NCBI GenBank assembly: GCA_012511645.1
Contig: JAAZFP010000159.1
Span: 1-10,816 of the forward strand
DNA from: Microbacteriaceae bacterium
Lineage (GTDB): Bacteria > Actinomycetota > Actinomycetes > Actinomycetales > Microbacteriaceae
Length of the DNA: 10,816 nucleotides
Direction of reading: 5' to 3'
In this document: in pieces, positions 1 through 4,983 of the stretch
How positions within the stretch are numbered: the stretch's first letter is position 1
Layout: every line of letters begins with the position of its first letter
Notes under the pieces: model-generated
Database searches by the model: none
The model's input: only the letters and a program-made list of their open reading frames with translations
What the model was told of the DNA's origin: nothing
Program-made: the position numbers and the translations under genes

Positions 1-288
1 GCTGTATTCGATCGGCAACGCACCGTCGCTGTTGTCGATCGTCAGCTTCACTTCGGCGCGGCCGAGCGGCCCCCGGGTGCTGGTGCCCGCGAAGATGACG
101 TCTTCCATCTTGCCGCCGCGAAGGGTTTTTGCGCCCTGCTCCCCCATCACCCAGGCGAGCGCATCGACAACGTTCGATTTGCCAGAGCCGTTGGGCCCGA
201 CAATCGCGGTCACCCCGGGTTCGAACTGAAAGGTAGTCGGCTGAGCAAAGCTTTTAAAGCCCTTGAGTGTCAGGCTTTTCAGATGCAC
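1..288 (-). CDS. smc: Chromosome segregation protein SMC, N-terminal part (cut by window edge)
   Basis: This encodes the first 96 residues of the SMC ATPase, which with ScpA and ScpB organises and helps segregate the chromosome. The visible part is the N-terminal half of the ABC-type ATPase head. It opens with HLKSLTLKGFKSF, the typical SMC first strand, followed by the Walker A motif GPNGSGKS at residues 31-38 and then VVDALAWVMGEQGAKTLRGG, a highly conserved SMC block. The start is GTG at 288-286 and not ATG. It is chosen because AAAGGAGG lies four bases upstream and because homologues begin at this point. The hinge, coiled coils, Walker B and signature motifs lie beyond base 1. It is the last gene of the leftward block, 105 bases after the five-helix membrane protein. 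I found no convincing promoter of its own in that gap. The identification is secure. Confidence 0.96.
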   Translation of the reverse strand, partial: MHLKSLTLKGFKSFAQPTTFQFEPGVTAIVGPNGSGKSNVVDALAWVMGEQGAKTLRGGKMEDVIFAGTSTRGPLGRAEVKLTIDNSDGALPIEYS

Positions 289-292
289 GCCG

Positions 293-300
293 CCTCCTTT
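293..300 (-). promoter_or_regulatory. Ribosome binding site of smc
   Basis: AAAGGAGG on the minus strand is a near-perfect Shine-Dalgarno sequence four bases before the GTG start of smc. The spacing is slightly short, but no other start codon in the frame fits better, so this site decides the non-ATG start. Confidence 0.7.
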
Positions 301-357
301 CCTTCGGGGTCGCGTGGGCACACATGTACAGAAACGCTACAGGATCAGCACCCAGAT

Positions 358-373
358 CCGCGCACTGTCGCGG
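358..373 (-). terminator. Weak GC hairpin after the five-helix membrane protein gene
   Basis: CCGCG and CGCGG form a perfect five-base-pair GC stem with a six-base loop, 21 bases past the stop codon of the upstream gene and before smc. There is no T-tract after it. Actinobacterial terminators often lack one, but the stem is short enough to occur by chance in GC-rich DNA. It may weaken read-through into smc. Confidence 0.22.
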
Positions 374-393
374 GCGAGCGAGAAATCGATGCG

Positions 394-1098
394 TTACTCA
401 GGCATGCAGGGCACCGTCACCGGGTTGCCCGTGGCGTCGTAGTCGGGGCACATGCCTGCAGGCAACCGTTCACCATCGTGGCCCACCGCACCGGTCCCAG
501 GCGGTGGCGCCGTCGAGAAGTTACCGGTCGCGGCAGCGATGCTCAGCGCGATGAAGACCGCCAAGATCACACCAGCGCACACTCCGATCACGCGCTGCCT
601 CACTCCTCCTCGCGATGACCAGATAGCGAGGCCATACGACACCACCGCGATCAAAAACATCGGCCCCAGATACAGGTAGGTAATCCAGATGGTCGCCTCT
701 CCGGGCTGGCTGCAATATGTGTTCGGCGGGCACTCACGCACGAGCGCCGTCACCAGATCAACAATGAGCACCAGCAGCCAGGCCGACACCGCACAAAGCG
801 CGCCAAAAATCAGAGACTGAGTGAACGAGTTGAACCGCCGCAGCCACCTGCCAAGCAGCGCGGTGATCACGGCAAAGACGAGCGCTGGAACGAGCAACAC
901 CGAACCCCACCCCAGTGGTACTTCGATCAGGCTCACCGATGTTCTTTGGGAGAGACTCATCGCGGTGAACAGTAATACCACGAGCGCCGTCACCGCCGCA
1001 CCGGTGAGCCATACCCGCCAGGTCAGTGACCAGCGAGACAGCCCGAGCCACGGGTGCCCCTCCGGCATCGCCGGCTGTGTGGGGTGCAGATCAACCAT
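394..1098 (-). CDS. Uncharacterised five-helix membrane protein with two cysteine pairs
   Basis: I do not recognise the family of this 234-residue protein. Hydrophobic segments at about residues 29-49, 63-84, 95-120, 136-160 and 167-190 suggest five membrane helices. Positive residues follow helix 2 (GRWLRR) and helix 4 (SSRGGVRQR), so by the positive-inside rule the N-terminus is cytoplasmic. The loop between helices 3 and 4 and the C-terminal tail (191-234) then face outward. Both outward parts carry a cysteine pair: Cys123/Cys129 in CPPNTYC and Cys217/Cys231 in the tail, which also has a short proline run (APPPG). Disulfide bonding is an inference. The ATG at 1098 is preferred because it lies 16 bases after the AI-2E stop, with a weak AAGG four bases before it. 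The open frame extends up to 1248 only by overlapping the AI-2E gene. The tight spacing suggests co-transcription with that gene. Confidence 0.75.
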   Translation of the reverse strand: MVDLHPTQPAMPEGHPWLGLSRWSLTWRVWLTGAAVTALVVLLFTAMSLSQRTSVSLIEVPLGWGSVLLVPALVFAVITALLGRWLRRFNSFTQSLIFGALCAVSAWLLVLIVDLVTALVRECPPNTYCSQPGEATIWITYLYLGPMFLIAVVSYGLAIWSSRGGVRQRVIGVCAGVILAVFIALSIAAATGNFSTAPPPGTGAVGHDGERLPAGMCPDYDATGNPVTVPCMPE

Positions 1099-1114
1099 CT
1101 TGCCTTGGCTCGTC

Positions 1115-2308
1115 TTACTGCTCTTCCGGCGCGGGTCTTGCCCAACGGGCTGGTGAGTTGGGCCCGTTCCACACCTGAATGATGCCCCACATGACCGCTG
1201 CGATTGGAACCGCAAGCACCGCACCGAGAATGCCGGCAAGCACCGCACCGATGGTCAACGCGAGCAAGATCACGAGCGCGTGCAGCTTCAACGCCCGACC
1301 CATGAGCACGGGCTGCAAGAAGTTGCCCTCGAGCTGGTTGACCAGCACGACCACGCCGACCACGAGCACTGCGCTCAGCGGACCATTGGCGACGAGCGCC
1401 ACCAGTGCACCGAGGGCACCTGCAACGGTGGCGCCGACGAGTGGAATGAACGAGAGCAGAAACACGACCACGGCAAGTGGGAGCGCAAGCGGCACCTGAA
1501 GAATCGCCAAACCAATGCCAATACCGACGGCGTCGACGAAGGCGACGCTCGCGGTGCCACGCACATACGACCCCAGGATACTGACCGTCTTGTCGCCGAT
1601 GCGCTCGGCGCGGGCACGCGCACCACCCTCGAACGGGCGAAGCAGGAACTGCCAAATCTTTGGGCCGTCTTTCAAGAAGAAGAACAGCACGACGACCATG
1701 AGCACCAGACCCGTCACGAAGTTCGCGACAACTCCCACGCCCGCAAGCGCTCCTGCCCCAAAGTTCGCTGAGGTCACCCAGTCAAGCAGTTGGTCTCGCC
1801 ACTCATTCAGTTGACTCGCATCAATCGAAAATGGCAGGGTTTGCGCCCAATTGACCAGCTCGTTGAATCCGTCGGTCGCCTTGGAGCTGAGCTCATCCCA
1901 TTGCTCGCGCACGGCCCAGCTGACGAGCCACCCGACACCGGTGAGGATGAGCAAAATGCTCAGCAGTTCGAGCGTTGCGGCAAGGGCTGCGGGCACGCCA
2001 CGCGCCCGCAACCACTTGGTGACCGGCCAAAACGTGCTCGCAAAAATCAGTGCCAGCACGATCGGTATGAACACGGTGCTGAGTTCGCGAAGCCCCCAAA
2101 TTGCTGCGGCAACGAGCACCAGCACGATGATAATTTGCAGGGAGCGCGTCGCAATTGACCCGAAGCCATCTCTCCACAGCGCCCCGACGGAGGGCCTCAC
2201 GACCGTTTCGTCGTCGGTGTTGCCCTGCGAAGTCGATGGCATGTCCTCGAGGGCAGGCAATACCGGCTGTGCCGACACACCACGCCGTCGTTTGCGGAAC
2301 AGTCCCAT
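1115..2308 (-). CDS. AI-2E family transporter (UPF0118)
   Basis: This 397-residue integral membrane protein belongs to the AI-2E/UPF0118 family. The family was named for a proposed autoinducer-2 exporter (TqsA), but members have also been linked to Na+/H+ exchange, so the substrate here is unknown. A hydrophilic N-terminal tail of about 55 residues, beginning with a basic cluster (FRKRRRG), precedes paired helices at about 57-93. A helix at 108-132, a soluble amphipathic segment at 133-190 and a helix at 191-211 follow. FFLKDG at 210-215 and the C-terminal block around VNQLEGNFLQPVLMG (323-337) are family hallmarks. The last helices (341-379) are rich in Gly, Ala and Leu. The ATG at 2308 is preferred over one at 2323 because AGGAGG lies six bases before it, and the 2323 codon overlaps that site. 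It sits 77 bases after thrC and 16 before the five-helix protein gene. The family call is firm and the function is not. Confidence 0.92.
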   Translation of the reverse strand: MGLFRKRRRGVSAQPVLPALEDMPSTSQGNTDDETVVRPSVGALWRDGFGSIATRSLQIIIVLVLVAAAIWGLRELSTVFIPIVLALIFASTFWPVTKWLRARGVPAALAATLELLSILLILTGVGWLVSWAVREQWDELSSKATDGFNELVNWAQTLPFSIDASQLNEWRDQLLDWVTSANFGAGALAGVGVVANFVTGLVLMVVVLFFFLKDGPKIWQFLLRPFEGGARARAERIGDKTVSILGSYVRGTASVAFVDAVGIGIGLAILQVPLALPLAVVVFLLSFIPLVGATVAGALGALVALVANGPLSAVLVVGVVVLVNQLEGNFLQPVLMGRALKLHALVILLALTIGAVLAGILGAVLAVPIAAVMWGIIQVWNGPNSPARWARPAPEEQ

Positions 2309-2314
2309 GATCGA

Positions 2315-2320
2315 CCTCCT
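2315..2320 (-). promoter_or_regulatory. Ribosome binding site of the AI-2E gene
   Basis: A perfect AGGAGG lies six bases before the ATG at 2308. It decides against the upstream in-frame ATG at 2323, which has no such site and abuts this one. Confidence 0.75.
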
Positions 2321-2326
2321 CATTCG

Positions 2327-2349
2327 AGCGTAGCGTCAGCTCCACTGAC
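2327..2349 (-). promoter_or_regulatory. Possible -10 element and inverted repeat upstream of the AI-2E gene
   Basis: TACGCT on the minus strand (2332-2327) fits the actinobacterial TANNNT form of the -10 box. It is placed so that transcription would start just ahead of the AGGAGG site. No good -35 hexamer lies at 17-19 bases. Just upstream is the inverted repeat GTCAG-5-CTGAC (2335-2349), perfect over five bases. It could be an operator, a weak thrC terminator stem or chance. The evidence is thin. Confidence 0.2.
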
Positions 2350-2385
2350 CGTGCGAGCAAAGCACCGTGGCCATGCCCGCAGCGA

Positions 2386-3816
2386 TCAAGCGGTGACAGC
2401 CCGAGCTTCGATGAAGCTGCGCAGCTCCCCCGCGTCATTCGCCATCTCAGTGACATGCTGCGGCAGGTCAAGCAGGCCAGCAAGGTGCTCGGGTAATGGC
2501 GCGGCCGCACCAATCGCTTCGATGACGATCTCGGGAAACTTCTCGGGCTTTGCCGTTTCGAGCACGAGCATCGGCACACCGGGTTCGGCGTGCTCGCGCG
2601 CCACCTTTACCCCATCAGCGGTGTGCGGGTCGATCGTGATGCCGCTCTGCTCGTGCACCGCCGCAATCGTGGCCACCCGGTCTGCGTGGGTGCTCGTGCC
2701 GCTCGCAAGACCAAACTCGGCGCCAAATCGTAGCAGTTCACCCGACAGGTTGAGCTCGCCTGTTTCATCGAGCACGCGCCAGGCTTCAGCGAGGCGGTCG
2801 CCGTCGCGGCCCAACAGGTCGAAGATGAAGCGCTCGAGGTTTGACGCCTTTGAGATGTCCATCGAGGGGCTCGAGGTGGCGTAGGTGTCTGCGGCGCCGC
2901 GGGGGCGGTAGATACCGGTGCGGAAGAAGTCATCGAGCACGTTGTTCTCATTGGCCGCGAGCACGAGGCGGTCGATCGGCAGACCCATCGTGCGGGCGTA
3001 GTGGCCCGAGAGAATGTTGCCGAAGTTGCCCGACGGCACGGTGAATGACACTCGGTGCGCGGCGCGCTCGGTCTCGCTCAGGTCGTCTGATGAGCGCAGC
3101 CACGCCCAGAAGTAGTAGACAATCTGTGCGCTGATGCGGCCCAGGTTGATCGAGTTCACGGTGCCGAGGTGGTTCGCGCGCTTAAAGTCGAGATCTGCCG
3201 AGAGCTCTTTGAGCAGATTCTGGCAGTCGTCGAACACGCCGTCGACGGCGATGTTGTGAATGTTGTCATCGGTGAGCGAATACATCTGAGCTCGCTGAAA
3301 GTCGCTCATGCGACCCTGTGGCGAGAGCATGAACACGGCGATGCCCGTCTTCCCGCGCAGCGCATACTCAGCAGCCGATCCGGTGTCGCCCGAGGTGGCA
3401 CCGACAATGTTCAGCACATCGCCCCGCTGGCGTAGCGCGTATTCAAGCGACTGGCCCAAATACTGCATTGCCATGTCTTTGAAGGCGAGCGTTGGCCCCT
3501 CGCTCAGCCCGACAAGCGTGATGGCGTCATCGAGCGGGGTGAGTGGCACGATGTCGGCCGAGACGAAGTTCTCGCTGCTGTATGCCGCGTGACACATGTG
3601 CTCGAGCTCGCTGCGAGGGAAGTCAGTTGCAAAGAGGCTGAGCACCTCGACCGCGAGCTCTGGGTAGCTGAGCCCCCGCCATGCCTCGATCTGCGGGCCG
3701 CTCAGGGCGGGCATCGTCTCGGGAACGGCGAGGCCGCCATCGGGCGCGAGCCCCTCGAGCAACACTTCGCTGTACGAGGCGGGCTGCATGCCGCCACGGG
3801 TCGAGACGTACTTCAC
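2386..3816 (-). CDS. thrC: Threonine synthase
   Basis: Threonine synthase is a pyridoxal-phosphate enzyme that converts O-phospho-L-homoserine and water to L-threonine and phosphate, the last step of threonine synthesis in the cytoplasm. The 476 residues match the longer bacterial/fungal form of the enzyme. The N-terminal domain begins KYVSTRGG and contains SYSEVLLEGLAPDGGL. Lys113 in LAFKDMAMQ is the predicted PLP Schiff-base lysine. GATSGDTGSAA (139-149) forms the phosphate-binding loop, and VPSGNFGN and SPSMDISKASNLERF further on are family signatures. The start is GTG at 3816, supported by AAGGAG six bases upstream and by the typical N-terminus. It lies 81 bases downstream of the VOC gene on the same strand. 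I see no convincing promoter or attenuator in that gap, so read-through from the VOC promoter is possible. hom and thrB, frequent partners, are not in the window. Confidence 0.97.
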   Translation of the reverse strand: MKYVSTRGGMQPASYSEVLLEGLAPDGGLAVPETMPALSGPQIEAWRGLSYPELAVEVLSLFATDFPRSELEHMCHAAYSSENFVSADIVPLTPLDDAITLVGLSEGPTLAFKDMAMQYLGQSLEYALRQRGDVLNIVGATSGDTGSAAEYALRGKTGIAVFMLSPQGRMSDFQRAQMYSLTDDNIHNIAVDGVFDDCQNLLKELSADLDFKRANHLGTVNSINLGRISAQIVYYFWAWLRSSDDLSETERAAHRVSFTVPSGNFGNILSGHYARTMGLPIDRLVLAANENNVLDDFFRTGIYRPRGAADTYATSSPSMDISKASNLERFIFDLLGRDGDRLAEAWRVLDETGELNLSGELLRFGAEFGLASGTSTHADRVATIAAVHEQSGITIDPHTADGVKVAREHAEPGVPMLVLETAKPEKFPEIVIEAIGAAAPLPEHLAGLLDLPQHVTEMANDAGELRSFIEARAVTA

Positions 3817-3822
3817 TGAGGG

Positions 3823-3828
3823 CTCCTT
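3823..3828 (-). promoter_or_regulatory. Ribosome binding site of thrC
   Basis: AAGGAG lies six bases before the GTG start codon of thrC and supports that non-ATG start. Confidence 0.7.
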
Positions 3829-3897
3829 CAGATTGGCGCGAACCCTTCTATTCTCTCAGTTCTGTATGCCGCCCGTGGCACCGAACAGCATCATCGT

Positions 3898-4845
3898 TCA
3901 AAAGTCGGCGATAATGAGCTTCTTCATCGACAGCATGCGCTCGAATGCGCCCGGCCACTCCATGAGTTCGGCCATGTTCGCAGGCACCACCTGCCAGCTC
4001 ACACCAAAGCGGTCGGTGAGCCACCCGCACTGCTCCGCCTCGGGCACCGCCGAAAGCGCATCCCAGACTCGATCGATCTGTGCTTGGTCATCGCACTGCA
4101 CCTCGAGCGACACTCCCGGGCTGAAGGTCGTGTCTTGCGCGGCAGCCGAATCCATCGCCACAAACCACTGGTCCCCGAGGCAAAAATCGCTGAACTGCAC
4201 CGCGCCCGGCTCGGCTGGTCCGTGCTGTTCTGGGTAGAGCGCGTACATGCCGATCTCCGCGCCGCCGGGCAGATCCGCGAATACATCGAGGTAGTGCCCC
4301 ACGGCTTCGCCCGCGTGGTTCTGCACTGGCCCACCGAAGAGCAGCACTGGCAGGATGAACGGGCGCGGATCCCCTGCCGGGTCGGTGAGAATGAGCTGCC
4401 AGTGCACCCCGTGCCGATCTTCAACCCAGCCGTAGAGCGCACTGAACGGATATTCGCCGAGGGGCATCAGCACCGATCCCCCGTCAGCAAGCCCCTGCCA
4501 AAGCCTCCTGAGACTCGCACGAGCGAGATCCTCATCACCGTCGAACAGCAACGGATCAAAATTGATCATGAATGAGAGCGCCGCATTCGGCGCGAACTCA
4601 TCACCGGCGTTCACGAGTGTGAACCGATAGCCAGAGATGGTCAGCGCGATCGTGAGTGGCTGTCCCGCGAGCGGCTCTTGAAAATCAAGCAACCCAGTCT
4701 CTGGGTACCTGGCTTCGATCTCGGCGCTCGCATTCTCGAACACACCCGTGTAGAAATTGCCCACCTCTTCGGCGTTACCGTTGCACCAAATATTCGGCAC
4801 AATGCGCTGCGCGACGGAGCCTGCGTGATTTGCTGAGGGTGTCAT
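3898..4845 (-). CDS. Tandem VOC/PhnB-like (3-demethylubiquinone-9 methyltransferase-type) domain protein
   Basis: This 315-residue soluble protein is built from two VOC-fold domains of the PhnB-like type, which Pfam names after 3-demethylubiquinone-9 3-methyltransferase although members are not methyltransferases. Domain 1 spans about 14-156, from RIVPNIWCNGNAEEVGNFY to YGWVEDRHGVHWQLILTD. Domain 2 spans about 161-300 and ends with LTDRFGVSWQVVP, mirroring the end of domain 1. The repeated 'G-V-x-WQ' ending is the clearest sign of internal duplication. The substrate is unknown; relatives include glyoxalase- and bleomycin-resistance-type proteins. ATG at 4845 is chosen because the VOC fold begins shortly after it. 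The frame stays open to 4926, but the extra 27 residues are basic and unlike the family. There is no ribosome binding site before this ATG; instead a -35/-10 pair ends six bases upstream, pointing to leaderless translation. It is divergent from otsAB and upstream of thrC. Confidence 0.88.
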   Translation of the reverse strand: MTPSANHAGSVAQRIVPNIWCNGNAEEVGNFYTGVFENASAEIEARYPETGLLDFQEPLAGQPLTIALTISGYRFTLVNAGDEFAPNAALSFMINFDPLLFDGDEDLARASLRRLWQGLADGGSVLMPLGEYPFSALYGWVEDRHGVHWQLILTDPAGDPRPFILPVLLFGGPVQNHAGEAVGHYLDVFADLPGGAEIGMYALYPEQHGPAEPGAVQFSDFCLGDQWFVAMDSAAAQDTTFSPGVSLEVQCDDQAQIDRVWDALSAVPEAEQCGWLTDRFGVSWQVVPANMAELMEWPGAFERMLSMKKLIIADF

Positions 4846-4880
4846 GAGTGCAGTGTCGCACGATCGATGCCGCCTGTCAG
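4846..4880 (-). promoter_or_regulatory. Predicted leaderless promoter of the VOC gene
   Basis: Reading leftward, CTGACA (4880-4875, five of six matches to TTGACA), a spacer of exactly 17 bases, and GACACT (4857-4852, with the key A and final T of TANNNT) are followed by six bases and then the ATG at 4845. That puts the expected first transcribed base at or next to the A of the start codon. The absence of any Shine-Dalgarno sequence before this ATG fits. Leaderless mRNAs are common in actinobacteria. Confidence 0.5.
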
Positions 4881-4910
4881 CCCCCTTGCGCCACATATCC
4901 TTCATCGTCA

Positions 4911-4923
4911 AGGTGTGGCACCT
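4911..4923. repeat. Small hyphenated palindrome in the divergent intergenic region
   Basis: AGGTG-TGG-CACCT is a perfect five-base inverted repeat around three bases. It overlaps the predicted -35 box of otsAB, the position expected of a repressor or activator site. A match this short could be chance, and I know of no regulator that it fits. Confidence 0.25.
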
Positions 4924-4944
4924 CACAGATCAAACCAATACGCT
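4915..4944 (+). promoter_or_regulatory. Possible promoter of otsAB
   Basis: GTGGCA (4915-4920, four of six matches to TTGACA), an 18-base spacer and TACGCT (4939-4944, fits TANNNT) would start transcription near 4951, leaving a leader of about 33 bases. The promoter is weaker by eye than the divergent one. The gene must have a promoter in this region, because its upstream neighbour is divergent. Confidence 0.33.
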
Positions 4945-4970
4945 CAGTAGGAGGCTTCTCTGCCGCACTC

Positions 4971-4975
4971 AGGAG
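4971..4975 (+). promoter_or_regulatory. Ribosome binding site of otsAB
   Basis: AGGAG lies eight bases before the ATG at 4984. A second, stronger AGGAGG at 4949-4954 is too far from this ATG and has no in-frame start codon at a suitable distance, so the downstream site is taken as functional. Confidence 0.65.
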
Positions 4976-4983
4976 TTGATCAC

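Noticed and set aside
470..900. Small plus-strand frames opposite the five-helix protein and AI-2E genes
   Set aside because: No ribosome binding sites, and the composition is typical of antisense shadows in GC-rich DNA.
1099..1248. N-terminal extension of the five-helix protein (start at 1248)
   Set aside because: It would overlap the 3' end of the AI-2E gene by over 100 bases and adds a basic, Cys-rich tail without domain character; the ATG at 1098 fits the operon spacing.
1023..1655. Minus-strand frame of 210 codons overlapping the AI-2E gene
   Set aside because: It is an Arg- and Ala-rich out-of-frame shadow of the real gene and matches no protein family I recognise.
1280..1771. Open frame of 163 codons on the plus strand opposite the AI-2E gene
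   Set aside because: The translation is an abnormal His/Glu/Arg-rich sequence and lies entirely antisense to a clear membrane-protein gene.
2309..2323. Upstream ATG at 2323 for the AI-2E protein
   Set aside because: The AGGAGG site lies between this ATG and the one at 2308 and is correctly spaced only for the latter.
3817..3897. Search for a promoter or threonine attenuator ahead of thrC
   Set aside because: I found no convincing -35/-10 pair, leader peptide with a run of Thr codons, or terminator hairpin in these 81 bases.
4846..4926. N-terminal extension of the VOC protein (start at 4926)
   Set aside because: The 27 extra residues are basic and unlike the family, and this stretch contains a good promoter immediately before the ATG at 4845.
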